Origin: Solimonas sp040391865
GTDB taxonomy: Bacteria; Pseudomonadota; Gammaproteobacteria; Nevskiales; Nevskiaceae
NCBI GenBank assembly: GCA_040391865.1
Contig: JBEBWZ010000003.1
Span: forward strand, 1 to 56,499
Direction: 5' to 3'
DNA: 56,499 nucleotides
Of the stretch, positions 41,413-50,648 are shown in pieces. The notes beneath the pieces are model-generated. The model made no database searches. It saw only the letters and a list, made by a program, of their open reading frames with translations, and was not told the DNA's origin. The stretch's first letter is position 1. Each line of letters begins with the position of its first letter. The translations under genes and the position numbers were made by a program.

Positions 41413-43824
41413 ATGCTGAATGACGCACCTGCCCGCTCCCTGCCGGGATTGCTGCCTGCCATGCTGCTGGCGCTGCTGTCAGCCGGCTGTTCCGGCGACT
41501 ACAGCGGCGGCACCGCAACCGGCCCTTCGGGGAGCGACGGCTCCGGCACGCAGGCGCGTTCCCTGGAAGAACATTTCTCCGGCAATGTGCAGACCGGGTT
41601 GGATTTCTGCCGCACCTGCCATGTGCCCGGCGGGCTGGGCGATGTGGAGGACGGCCGCGAGTTCCAGCTCTCGGCGCAGGGCGGCAACGATCTCGCCGAT
41701 CTCAAGGACAGCTGGCAACGGCTCGGTGGCAACAACCCGACCTCGCGCATCCTGCTGATGGCGTCGGGACAGGAGACGCCGCACAGCGGCGGCGCACCGT
41801 GGCCGCAGGGCAGTCCGATGTACCGCAACATGGAGATCCTGCTGCGCTGCTTCGCCGATGCCAACGGTTGCGCAGCCCTGCTCTCGGGCGGTGTCACGCC
41901 GGGTACGCCGTTGCCGCTGCTGGGCAGTCGCCGCGGCGGTCACTACTGGTTCGATTACTGCGAAGGCAAGGACGACAGCACGCCCGTGCCCGAGGACCCG
42001 CGCGAGCTGGTGGTGCCGGGCGTCAACCAGGGCAAGGCGGTGCTGATGAACGCCTGGTGGCAGACCTGTCAGGCCGACAACCATCCGGGGACCTGCGGCG
42101 AATTGCGCGCGCGTTCGGCACGCGGCTATCCGCTGATCGCGGCCGATGGCGAGGTGGGTGCCGGGCACTTCTTCTCCGGCAATGCGTCGACCTCGACCTT
42201 CGCGTTCTCGGCCGAGGCCTACAGCCGCATGTGGGACCGGATCTGGCGTCTCGATGCGCGGCCCGACAATTTCGACGAGCTGGTGGCGGAGCGCTGGGGT
42301 ATGCCCCTGTCGGCTACGGACAATCCGTATCCGCTGCCGGGCGAAGACCCGAACGCCACCGACGGCGGCAGCGGCCAGCTGCCGATGGGCGTGACCCAGT
42401 TGCGCAATCCCGACGGCAGCTGGACCGGTCAGCTCAACGTGACCTGCAGCATCTGTCACGGCGGCGGTGTCGGCGAGATCGGCGAAGGCGAAGGGCTGGG
42501 CCCGATGTACGGCACCAACAGCCTGTCCGACATCACCGTGATGTTCACCGACCTTGCGCGCCTGGCGCCGCAGCAGGCGGCACTGGCGCTGATCTCGCAG
42601 AACAAGGTGCGCGGCACCGGCAACATCACCAATTTCCAGCTGTTCGGTACCCTGACGATCACCGAGCTGCCGGCACTGCCGGGCTATCTGTCGATCCAGA
42701 CCCAGCCGTCGACCGGCACCGAGGATCCGCCGGTGTACTGGAACGTCGGCAGTCGCTCCGGAAAGTATTTCGACGGCGGCCAGGTGATGGATGCCAAGCG
42801 CATCGAACTGTCGTTCCATTTCCCGAACACGCCGCTGCATCCGGACATGGCGGCCGACAAGCAGTGGATCGTCGACCACCAGCAGGACAGCGACACCTGG
42901 ATCATGTCGCTGAAGTCGCCGGCCTGGCCCGAGAATGCGCTGGGTGCCATCGATACCGCACTGGCGGAGCAGGGCGCGGTGCTGTTCCACGGCAAGGATC
43001 TGTGGGCGGCCAATCTGGACAACCCGGTGCCGCGGCCGGACGGTGGCAACGGCTCCTGCGCCAGCTGTCATGGCGCGTATTCACCGCGTTACGTCCACGA
43101 TCCGGCATTCCTCGACACGCCGCTGCTGGAGGGCATCGCGTCGTACATCGTGCCGATCGAGGTGATCGATACCGATCGCCGCCGTCTCGATGGCAACAGC
43201 CAGATGGTGGCCAACTACGCGCGCCGCAACTGGTTTGCCTATGCCGATGGTGAAAAGAACGAAGCGGGCGTTTCGCTGTGCGGCGACTGGAACGACACCG
43301 CCTTGCGCGGTGATCGCAAGCTCGGCTATCTCGCGCCGCCGTTGTATGGCGTCTGGGCCACGGCGCCGTATTTCCACAACGGCGCCGTGCCGAACCTGTG
43401 GCAGGTGCTGAAACCGGATGCGCGGCCGAAGATCTGGCAACGCCTTTCCAAACCGGCGCGTGCCGATCAGGAAGGCAAGGTGGTGATGGGCTTCGACTAC
43501 CGGCTCGGCAGCGGCTACGACCGCGAGCAGCTCGGCTGGAAGTACGAAGAACTCACCTGCGGCACTGCCTCGCTGCCCTATCTCAGCTGCAACCCGAACG
43601 ACGATGACGGTGCCACCGTGCAGGATGCGCTGGCGCTGATCTGGGCAAACGGCGGTCTGGCCTGGAACCTGCTGAATGCGCCGATTCTCAGCGACGCCCA
43701 GGTCGAGGCGCGCAAGGTCTACAACAGCTTCATGTACAGCCAGGACAACGGCGGCCACGACTTCGCCGCAGTGCTCACCGACCAGGAGCGGCGCGCGCTG
43801 CTGGAATACATGAAGACCCTCTAG
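41413..43824 (+). CDS. tri-haem RoxA/MauG-like cytochrome c lipoprotein, paralogue 2
   Basis: This 803-residue paralogue of the preceding gene has the lipobox LSAGC (Cys26), followed by the same 12 residues CSGDYSGGTATG as paralogue 1. Haem sites are CRTCH (66-70), CSICH (345-349) and CASCH (549-553). LGYLAPPLYGVWATAPYFHN (637-656) and GGHDFAAVLTDQERRALLEY mark the C-terminal peroxidase/RoxA-like domain. The middle region (about 230-290 and 355-440) differs most between copies, suggesting different substrates or partners. The ATG at 41413 with GGAGGAA is chosen over a GTG at 41386. Its stop abuts that of the AraC gene with no gap. Confidence 0.82.
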   Translation: MLNDAPARSLPGLLPAMLLALLSAGCSGDYSGGTATGPSGSDGSGTQARSLEEHFSGNVQTGLDFCRTCHVPGGLGDVEDGREFQLSAQGGNDLADLKDSWQRLGGNNPTSRILLMASGQETPHSGGAPWPQGSPMYRNMEILLRCFADANGCAALLSGGVTPGTPLPLLGSRRGGHYWFDYCEGKDDSTPVPEDPRELVVPGVNQGKAVLMNAWWQTCQADNHPGTCGELRARSARGYPLIAADGEVGAGHFFSGNASTSTFAFSAEAYSRMWDRIWRLDARPDNFDELVAERWGMPLSATDNPYPLPGEDPNATDGGSGQLPMGVTQLRNPDGSWTGQLNVTCSICHGGGVGEIGEGEGLGPMYGTNSLSDITVMFTDLARLAPQQAALALISQNKVRGTGNITNFQLFGTLTITELPALPGYLSIQTQPSTGTEDPPVYWNVGSRSGKYFDGGQVMDAKRIELSFHFPNTPLHPDMAADKQWIVDHQQDSDTWIMSLKSPAWPENALGAIDTALAEQGAVLFHGKDLWAANLDNPVPRPDGGNGSCASCHGAYSPRYVHDPAFLDTPLLEGIASYIVPIEVIDTDRRRLDGNSQMVANYARRNWFAYADGEKNEAGVSLCGDWNDTALRGDRKLGYLAPPLYGVWATAPYFHNGAVPNLWQVLKPDARPKIWQRLSKPARADQEGKVVMGFDYRLGSGYDREQLGWKYEELTCGTASLPYLSCNPNDDDGATVQDALALIWANGGLAWNLLNAPILSDAQVEARKVYNSFMYSQDNGGHDFAAVLTDQERRALLEYMKTL

Positions 43825-44853
43825 TCAGTCGCTGCCGAGCAGGCGATGCTGTTCGCGGAACACATTGGGCGACACGCCCTTCCAGCGCTTGAAGGCGTGG
43901 ATGAAGCTGGCCGACTCGGCATAGCCGAGGCGGGTCGCGATCTCCTCGAGCTTGATGCCGGCCATCATCAGCAGTTCCTCGGCCAGCATCTGCCGCACCT
44001 CGTCGACCAGCGCGCGGAACGAGGTACCTTCTTCCTCGAGCCGCCGCCGCAGGCTGCGCGGCGCCATGCACAGGTCCTCGGCGACGCGGTCGATGCCGGG
44101 CATTTCGCTGGGCATCTGCAGCAGGCGATCGCGCACGCGGCCGGCCACACCGGTGCGCACGCGGCGTTTCTCCAGCAGCTGCCGGCATTGGTCGAGACAC
44201 AGCCGCGCCATGCTGCTGTCGGCCTGCGGCAGCGGATCGTCGAGATGGGCGGTGTCGATGATGATCGCGTTCTCGCGCGCGTCGAAGCGCGGTTCGACGC
44301 CGCACAGTTCGCTGTAGCGCGCGGCGTGCGCCGGGCGCGGAAACCGGAATTCGACGCCGATCACCGGCGTGTACGACGGCCGCATCTCGTGCATGGCGTT
44401 GGCCCAGGCGGCGAGGTCGCGTTCGAACAGGAATTGGCGCACGTCTTCCGGGATCTCGCTGTCGTCGAGCAGGATGCGGAAGCGGCCGTCGCTGAGATCC
44501 TTGCGGAAGCGGACGAAGGCGTAGCTCAGATCGAGGTAGCGCGTGGCGATTTCCGCCGCGGCGCGAAAACTGGGGCTGGTCACCAGCGCAAAGCCCCAGA
44601 TGCCGTAGGCGGACAGGTGATATTGCAGCCCGGCGTCGAGACCGATGCCCGGCTGGTGACCGATGGCGCGGACGATGTTGCGTGCCAGCTGCAATTCCTG
44701 GCCGGCAAGGATTTCGGTCTGCGGATTGGCCAGCGTGGCCGCGTCGATGCCGGTATCGCGCAGGCAATCGCTCTGCGACACGCCGTGATCCGCCGCAAAG
44801 CGGCTCAGCAGCTGCGCGCTGACGATCGAACGACGGATTTCGGAAGCCTGCAT
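43825..44853 (-). CDS. AraC-family regulator of the haem-lipoprotein/catabolic cluster
   Basis: This 342-residue regulator has the same architecture as the alkB regulator: an Arabinose_bd-type sensory domain (LQYHLSAYGIWGFALVTSPS; ATRYLDLSYAFVRFRKDL) and a C-terminal AraC double HTH (IDRVAEDLCMAPRSLRRRLE; KLEEIATRLGYAESASFIHA). The ATG at 44853 (MQASEIRRS) is chosen over 44883, which would lie inside motif site C. It converges with paralogue 2 and diverges from the monooxygenase operon. It is the natural candidate to bind sites A-D. The inducer is unknown. Confidence 0.87.
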   Translation of the reverse strand: MQASEIRRSIVSAQLLSRFAADHGVSQSDCLRDTGIDAATLANPQTEILAGQELQLARNIVRAIGHQPGIGLDAGLQYHLSAYGIWGFALVTSPSFRAAAEIATRYLDLSYAFVRFRKDLSDGRFRILLDDSEIPEDVRQFLFERDLAAWANAMHEMRPSYTPVIGVEFRFPRPAHAARYSELCGVEPRFDARENAIIIDTAHLDDPLPQADSSMARLCLDQCRQLLEKRRVRTGVAGRVRDRLLQMPSEMPGIDRVAEDLCMAPRSLRRRLEEEGTSFRALVDEVRQMLAEELLMMAGIKLEEIATRLGYAESASFIHAFKRWKGVSPNVFREQHRLLGSD

Positions 44854-44867
44854 GGGGACAAGAATGA

Positions 44868-44890
44868 CGTGCTTTGGCCGCAATTATCAA
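44868..44890. promoter_or_regulatory. shared motif, site C
   Basis: TTTGGCCGCAATTATCAA (44873-44890) matches the core of sites A and B, but the GATCAA half is absent. It ends 18 bp before the AraC start codon, a position suited to autorepression. Confidence 0.55.
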
Positions 44891-44917
44891 TCGCTTTGCG
44901 ACCGCTGGCGATGGCCG

Positions 44918-44947
44918 GAAGGATCAACTGATTGGCCGATGATATAG
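44918..44947 (+). promoter_or_regulatory. shared motif, site D
   Basis: GAAGGATCAACTGATTGGCC followed by GATGATATAG shares GATCAA-N-TGATTGGCCG with site A. It lies 94 bp upstream of the monooxygenase start, with an A/T-rich TACAAATAATG after it that could hold the -10. Confidence 0.6.
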
Positions 44948-45015
44948 CCTACAAATAATGACGCGTGCGTCACCATTGCTGACATGACATCCCCCAGCGT
45001 CAAGAGGAATACACG

Positions 45016-46518
45016 ATGAGCCAGCGGCCCCCACAGACAATCAAAGTCGCCATCATCGGCGCCGGCTTCGGTGGTCTGGGCATGGCTTACTCCCTGCGCC
45101 AGGCGGGGATCGAGTCGCTGCTGATCCTCGAAAAATCCGACGATCTCGGCGGCACCTGGCGCGACAACACCTATCCCGGTGCCGGCTGCGACGTGCCCTC
45201 GCATTTCTATTCTTATTCGTTCGAGCCGCATTACCCGTGGTCCTGGCGCTATGCGCGGCAGGAAGAAATCCTGGCCTACCAGCATCACGTCGCGCGCAAG
45301 TACGATCTCGAGCGTCACATCCGTTACCGCAGTGAAGTCGACAGCGCCGATTACGACGAGACCCGCGCGCTGTGGGTGCTGCGGCTGCAGGACGGCAGCC
45401 TGATCGAAGCGGAGACCGTGGTCAGCGCGGTCGGCCAGCTGCATCAGCCGGCGTACCCGAAGATTCCGGGACGCGAACGTTTTGCCGGCAAGACCTTTCA
45501 TTCCTCGACCTGGGATCACGCCTATCCGCTGGCCGGAAAATCGGTGGCGGTGATCGGCACCGGCGCCAGCGCCGTGCAGTTCGTGCCCGAGGTGGCGCAG
45601 CAGGCCGGCGCGTTGAAACTGTTTCAGCGCTCGCCGGGCTGGACCTTTCCGAAAGTCGAAAAGCAGTTCTCGCGCTTCGAGCGCTGGCTACTGGATACCG
45701 TGCCGCTGCTGCACGATCTCGACCGTCTGCGCGTGTTCCTGATCTGCGAAATCCTCGCCGCCGCCTACAACGGCAATCGCGCGCTGGCCTGGGCAGTGAC
45801 CGCGGTGTCGAAGCTGCAGCTGTGGGTGCAGGTGCGCGATCCGGCCTTGCGGCGCAAGCTGCGCCCGGATTTTCCGATCGGCTGCAAGCGCATCCTGCTG
45901 ACCAATCAATGGTTGCGCGCGCTGGTGCGGCCGAATGTCGAAGTGGTGGATACCGCGATCACCGAAATCACCGAGCGCGGTGTGCGCACGGCCGACGGCC
46001 AGCTGCGCGAAGTCGATGCGATCATCTACGGCACCGGCTTTGCCGCGACCGAATTCCTGACGCCGATGCAGGTGCGCGGTCGCGGTGGCCGCGATCTGCG
46101 GCAGGAGTGGGCGCAGGGCGCCTCGGCCTATCTGGGTATGGCGATCAACGGCTTTCCGAATTTCTTCGTGCTGTACGGACCCAACACCAACGTCGGCTCG
46201 GGCTCGATCATCTTCATGCTCGAGCAGCAGCAACGCTATCTCAGCCGGCTGCTGGTCGAACGCGAGCGGCGGCAGTGGCGCAACATCGAAGTCACCGCGG
46301 CCGCGGCGGACGCCTACCGAGAAGAGATGCAGCAGCGCAGCGCCGGAACCACGTACTCCGGTGACTGCCAGAGCTGGTACAAGACCGCCGACGGCATCAA
46401 CACCAACAACTGGGTCGGTTCGATGAGCGAGTTCCGGCGTCGCACCGCGCAACCGGAGTTCGCGCATTTCCAGCAGGCCGCGCTGCTGCAGGCGGCCGGC
46501 ACCGCGCAAGTCGCATAA
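45016..46518 (+). CDS. Baeyer-Villiger-type flavin monooxygenase
   Basis: This 500-residue class B flavoprotein monooxygenase has an N-terminal FAD fold VAIIGAGFGGLGMAYSLRQA (Gly15, Gly17, Gly20) and the Baeyer-Villiger fingerprint FAGKTFHSSTW (156-166, F-x-G-x3-H-x3-W), complete. The NADP fold VAVIGTGASAVQFVPEVA (181-186 core) follows. It also has DDLGGTWRDNTYPGAGCDVP. It inserts oxygen next to a ketone using NADPH. AlmA long-chain alkane hydroxylases are relatives, so hydroxylation is an alternative. It is the first gene of the catabolic run, behind site D and divergent from the AraC regulator. Confidence 0.9.
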   Translation: MSQRPPQTIKVAIIGAGFGGLGMAYSLRQAGIESLLILEKSDDLGGTWRDNTYPGAGCDVPSHFYSYSFEPHYPWSWRYARQEEILAYQHHVARKYDLERHIRYRSEVDSADYDETRALWVLRLQDGSLIEAETVVSAVGQLHQPAYPKIPGRERFAGKTFHSSTWDHAYPLAGKSVAVIGTGASAVQFVPEVAQQAGALKLFQRSPGWTFPKVEKQFSRFERWLLDTVPLLHDLDRLRVFLICEILAAAYNGNRALAWAVTAVSKLQLWVQVRDPALRRKLRPDFPIGCKRILLTNQWLRALVRPNVEVVDTAITEITERGVRTADGQLREVDAIIYGTGFAATEFLTPMQVRGRGGRDLRQEWAQGASAYLGMAINGFPNFFVLYGPNTNVGSGSIIFMLEQQQRYLSRLLVERERRQWRNIEVTAAAADAYREEMQQRSAGTTYSGDCQSWYKTADGINTNNWVGSMSEFRRRTAQPEFAHFQQAALLQAAGTAQVA

Positions 46519-46638
46519 GCGAGCACGCCCGCTGCGCGGTGCGAGGATCAGGCAGCTTCATCGCGAACCGCGGCAACGGACACGCCGCCGCACACATCAC
46601 GGTGCGCACAAGAACCCGGAAAGGGAGGAGAACGTCGC

Positions 46639-48264
46639 ATGCACGACTACATCATCGTCGGAGGAGGCTCCGCCGGTTGTGTACTGGCCAATCGCCTGTC
46701 GGCGGACGGACGCTTTCGCGTCTGTCTGATCGAGGCCGGCCCGGAGGATCGCAATCCGCTGATCCACATGCCGTTCGGCGTGGTCGCGCTGGTGCGTGGC
46801 TGGTTTGCCAACTGGAAATTCTGGAGCGAGCCGCAACCACAGTTGGGCGGGCGTCGTACCTATCAGCCGCGCGGCAAGGTGCTCGGTGGCTGCAGCAGCA
46901 TCAACGCCACGGTGTACACCCGCGGCCACGCCTGGGACTACGACCATTGGGCCGCACTGGGTTGCGAGGGCTGGTCCTATGACGAGGTGTTGCCGTATTT
47001 CCGAAAATCCGAACAGTACCGCGCGCCGTTGGCGGAATCGGAGCGGAGGTTTCACGGCGGTGACGGGCCGCTGCAGATCAGCGAGCGCCGCTCGACCAAT
47101 CCATTGAGCGTCGCGTTTGTCGCTGCCGGGCAGCAGGCAGGGCATGCGCGCAACGATGACTTCAATGGCGCGCAGCAACAGGGCGTCGGTCTGTACAAGG
47201 TCTTTCAGAAGGCGGGCCAGCGCTGGAGCAACGCGCGTGCCTATCTGACGCCGGAGGTCCGCGCGCGCGGCAATCTTGAAGTGCTGACCGGCGCGCAAGT
47301 GACGCAAGTACTGTTTGAAGGCCGACAGGCCGTCGGGGTCGAGCTGCGCTGTGGCCGTGAGACCCGCCAGCTGCGTGCGGCGCGTGAAGTGATTCTTTCC
47401 GCTGGCGCGTTCCAGTCGCCGCAACTGCTGTTGCTGTCCGGTATCGGCCCGGCAAGCGAACTGCGGCAGCACGGCATCGACGTGGTTCAGGATCTGTCCG
47501 GTGTCGGACACAATCTGCAGGATCATCTCGAAGTGATCGTCGAGACACGGGCGCGATCCCGCGTCGGCATTTCGCTGCATCCAACCGCCTGGTTGCGTGC
47601 GATCGCGAACCTAGGTCGTTATCTGTTTCAGCGCAAAGGCGAGTTCACCAGCAACGTGGTGGAGGCGGGCGGCTTCGTGAAGTCCGCCGCCGATGAAGCG
47701 ATCCCCGATCTGCAATGGCACTTCGGTCCGGCCCCCAATGTGGAGCACGGCTTCAAGCTGCTGCCGCTGCTGCAGCGCTATGGCTACATCGTCTATGTTT
47801 ATGACATGCGGCCGCTGTCTCGCGGCCGTGTGAGCTTGCGCAATGCCGATCCATTGGCCGACCCGGTGATCGATCCGAACTATCTCGGCGAGCCGCGCGA
47901 TCTGGAAAAGCTGCTGCGTGGCGTGAAGCTGACGCGGCAGCTGCTGGCGCAGCCGGCCTTTGCGCCGCATCGCGAGGTCGAGCTGTCTCCGGGCGCGGAA
48001 ATGCAGGACGATCAGGCACTGCGCGAATGGATACGCCGCCGTGCCGAAAGTACCTATCATCCGGTGGGTACCTGCAAGATGGGCACCGACGCAATGGCGG
48101 TGGTCGATCCGCAATTGCGCGTGCATGGCGTCAGCGCCTTGCGCGTGGTCGATGCGTCGGTGATGCCCACCCTGATCGGCGCCAACACCAATGCGCCGAC
48201 CACGATGATCGCCGAGAAGGCGGCCGATCTGATACTTGCTGCAGCACTTGAGGAGAGTCACTGA
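46639..48264 (+). CDS. GMC-family alcohol dehydrogenase/oxidase
   Basis: This 541-residue FAD enzyme of the glucose-methanol-choline family has an N-terminal YIIVGGGSAGCVLANRL, the GMC signature KVLGGCSSINATVYTRGHAW, and ILSAGAFQSPQLLLLSGIGP. The active-site His474 is in STYHPVGTCKMG, with an Asn in GANTNAPTTMIAE. It oxidises primary alcohols to aldehydes, passing electrons to quinone or oxygen (AlkJ-like). GGGAGGAG precedes the ATG. Its stop overlaps the next start by one base, so it is cotranscribed with the acyl-CoA synthetase. Confidence 0.93.
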   Translation: MHDYIIVGGGSAGCVLANRLSADGRFRVCLIEAGPEDRNPLIHMPFGVVALVRGWFANWKFWSEPQPQLGGRRTYQPRGKVLGGCSSINATVYTRGHAWDYDHWAALGCEGWSYDEVLPYFRKSEQYRAPLAESERRFHGGDGPLQISERRSTNPLSVAFVAAGQQAGHARNDDFNGAQQQGVGLYKVFQKAGQRWSNARAYLTPEVRARGNLEVLTGAQVTQVLFEGRQAVGVELRCGRETRQLRAAREVILSAGAFQSPQLLLLSGIGPASELRQHGIDVVQDLSGVGHNLQDHLEVIVETRARSRVGISLHPTAWLRAIANLGRYLFQRKGEFTSNVVEAGGFVKSAADEAIPDLQWHFGPAPNVEHGFKLLPLLQRYGYIVYVYDMRPLSRGRVSLRNADPLADPVIDPNYLGEPRDLEKLLRGVKLTRQLLAQPAFAPHREVELSPGAEMQDDQALREWIRRRAESTYHPVGTCKMGTDAMAVVDPQLRVHGVSALRVVDASVMPTLIGANTNAPTTMIAEKAADLILAAALEESH

Positions 48265-49952
48265 TGAACCCGACTGCCGCCAATCGTCCGACGCTGTTGC
48301 ACAGCCTGCTGCACTGGGAAGCAACGCGGCCACAGGACATCTATCTGACGCAGCCGTATCCCGATGGTCGCGTGGTCGACTATCGCTGGGGTGAGGTTGC
48401 CGACCAGGTGCGGCGCATGGCCGCACATCTGCGCAGTCTCGATCTGCCGCCGCGCAGTCATATCGCATTGCTGGGCAAGAACAGCGCGCACTGGATCATG
48501 GCCGATCTCGCGGTGTGGATGGCCGGCCACGTCACGGTGCCGCTGTACCCGGCGCTGAACGGCGAGAGCGCGGCCTACGTGCTGCAACACAGCGATGCGC
48601 GTCTGCTGATCCTCGGCAAGATGGATGGCAAGAGCGACGGCTGGAACGAAATCCGCACGGTGTTGCCGGACACGCTGCCGCTGATCGCATTGCCGATGTC
48701 GCCGCGCAGCGATGTGCCGCAATGGGAACAGATTGTCGCCAGCACCGCGCCGCTGCAGCAGCCGGTGCTGCCGTCGGCGGACGACCTCGCGACGATTCTG
48801 TATACCTCCGGCAGCACTGGACAGCCGAAGGGCGCGATGCATGCACATGGCAGCTTCGTCCGCGCCGCCGAAGGGCTCAGCGAGCTGATGCAGACCTCGA
48901 CCGCCGACCGCATGCTGTCGTATCTGCCGTTGGCGCATGTTGCCGAGCGCGCGGCGGTGGAGGGTGGTTCTTTGCATTTCGGGTTCCGTGTCTATTTCTC
49001 CAATGGTCTGGAAACCTTTGCCGAAGACTTGCGCCGCGCGCGGCCGACCATCTTCTTCTCGGTGCCGCGCCTGTGGACCAAGTTCTATCTCGGCGTGAAC
49101 CAGAAACTGCCGCTGGCGAAGCAGCGCCGCCTGTTCGCGATTCCTTTGCTGTCGCGGTTGGTCAAGAAAAAAATCCTGGCGCAGCTGGGCCTGCAGGAAA
49201 CCCGCATCGCGATCACCGGCTCGGCGCCGCTGCCGCCGGAGCAGATGGCCTGGTATCGCAAACTGGGACTGGAACTGCTGGAGTTCTACGGCATGACCGA
49301 GAACCTGGCGTACTCGCACGGCGGTCATCCGGGACGCTTGCGCGAAGGCTGGATCGGCCATCCCTATCGCGGCGTTGAAGCGCGGATCGATGGCAATGGC
49401 GAGCTGCTGGTGAAAAGCCCGTGCCAGATGCTGGGTTATTACCAGCAGCCGGAAAAGACCGCTGAAGAGACTACGGCCGATGGCTATTTCCGCACCGGCG
49501 ATCGCGGGCAGATCGAAGCCGATGGTCGTCTGCGGATCACTGGTCGCGTCAAGGAACTGTTCAAGACCAGCAAGGGCAAGTACGTGGCGCCGGCGCCGAT
49601 CGAGAACAAGCTCGGCAATCATCCGGCGGTGGAATCGGTCTGCGTCAGCGGCGCGGGTCAGCATCAACCATTCGCCCTGGTGATGCTGTCGCCCGAGGCG
49701 CAGCAGCAGCGTGCAACCGAAGGCGGCGTGGCGAGCTTGAGTGCCGATCTGGAAGGATTGCTGGCGCGCGTGAACGCCGAACTCGAAGACCATGAAAAGC
49801 TCAGCTGTCTGGTGGTGGTCAAGGAGCCGTGGACCATCGAAAGCGGTTTTCTGACACCAACGCTGAAGATCAAGCGCAATGTGATCGAGGATCGCTATCT
49901 GGCGCAGGTCGAGCAATGGACGCAGCAGGGTCGCAAGGTGGTATGGCAATGA
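48264..49952 (+). CDS. long-chain-type acyl-CoA synthetase
   Basis: This 562-residue AMP-forming ligase has the P-loop YTSGSTGQPKGAMHAHGSF (181-190 core), SYLPLAHVAERAA, EFYGMTENLAYSHGG and RTGDRGQIEADGRLRITGR, with the C-terminal Lys region KELFKTSKGKYVAPAPIE. It activates a carboxylic acid to its CoA thioester. The wording YLPLAHVAER is that of the fatty-acid (FadD15-like) branch. It is coupled upstream to the GMC gene (TGATG) and downstream by ATGA to the acetoacetate-decarboxylase-like gene. Confidence 0.94.
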   Translation: MNPTAANRPTLLHSLLHWEATRPQDIYLTQPYPDGRVVDYRWGEVADQVRRMAAHLRSLDLPPRSHIALLGKNSAHWIMADLAVWMAGHVTVPLYPALNGESAAYVLQHSDARLLILGKMDGKSDGWNEIRTVLPDTLPLIALPMSPRSDVPQWEQIVASTAPLQQPVLPSADDLATILYTSGSTGQPKGAMHAHGSFVRAAEGLSELMQTSTADRMLSYLPLAHVAERAAVEGGSLHFGFRVYFSNGLETFAEDLRRARPTIFFSVPRLWTKFYLGVNQKLPLAKQRRLFAIPLLSRLVKKKILAQLGLQETRIAITGSAPLPPEQMAWYRKLGLELLEFYGMTENLAYSHGGHPGRLREGWIGHPYRGVEARIDGNGELLVKSPCQMLGYYQQPEKTAEETTADGYFRTGDRGQIEADGRLRITGRVKELFKTSKGKYVAPAPIENKLGNHPAVESVCVSGAGQHQPFALVMLSPEAQQQRATEGGVASLSADLEGLLARVNAELEDHEKLSCLVVVKEPWTIESGFLTPTLKIKRNVIEDRYLAQVEQWTQQGRKVVWQ

Positions 49953-50635
49953 GCATTGGCAACGTCAGCGATGCCCCGGCGCCGTGGACACTGCACGGCC
50001 GCGGCTACATCAGCGTGCTGCGGATGCCGCCGGCGTTGCTCGATGACGCCAGCTTTACGCCAGACAGCCTGCGCGGGCGACGCAAGCCATCGTCCTATGG
50101 CTATCTGATGTTTGTCGATTACGCCGATTCTCCGGTAGGGCCGTATCACGAACTGTTGTTCATTCCCGGAGCGTTCGACGACGGTGAAGGAGGTGCGCAT
50201 TTTTCAATCAGCCGCATCTTCGTGTCGTCGCAGGACAGCGTCGTCAACGGCAGGCGCAACTGGGGCATTCCCAAGGAGCTGGCCGAGTTCGACGTGCGTT
50301 ATGGCGAGCAGGGCGTCGATCACGTGCGCGTAAGTCGCGCTGGCCAGACCTTCGCCGAGCTGGTGTTCAGCGCCTCGCGCTTGCCGCTGCCGTTCACCAC
50401 GGCCCTGTTGCCGCGGCGTCTGACCACGCTGATCCAGCACCATGAAGGCCGTCGCTATCAGTATCGGCCGAGCGCCAGCGGGCGCGTGCAACTCGGGCGT
50501 CTGCGCAGTGCGCAGATCGATGCGGCGGTGTTTCCCGACATCGGCGCGGCCAAGCCGTTGCTGACCGTAGCCGTGTCGAATTTTTCAATGATCTTCCACG
50601 AGGCTCTGATCGAGCCGCTGGATCCGCAAGTCTGA
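49949..50635 (+). CDS. acetoacetate decarboxylase-family protein
   Basis: This 228-residue protein of the acetoacetate decarboxylase superfamily starts at 49949 inside ATGA of the previous stop, confirming coupling; longer open frame upstream lies inside the synthetase. The expected Schiff-base lysine is Lys109 in NWGIPKELAEFDV, and the acidic PYHELLFIPG strand is present. True acetoacetate decarboxylase has a second Lys just before the catalytic one. Here Ile-Pro precedes it, so the pKa-tuning pair is missing and another reaction (hydratase or aldolase-like, as in other superfamily members) is likely. Confidence 0.8.
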   Translation: MSIGNVSDAPAPWTLHGRGYISVLRMPPALLDDASFTPDSLRGRRKPSSYGYLMFVDYADSPVGPYHELLFIPGAFDDGEGGAHFSISRIFVSSQDSVVNGRRNWGIPKELAEFDVRYGEQGVDHVRVSRAGQTFAELVFSASRLPLPFTTALLPRRLTTLIQHHEGRRYQYRPSASGRVQLGRLRSAQIDAAVFPDIGAAKPLLTVAVSNFSMIFHEALIEPLDPQV

Positions 50636-50648
50636 AGGAGCCTGTCTG

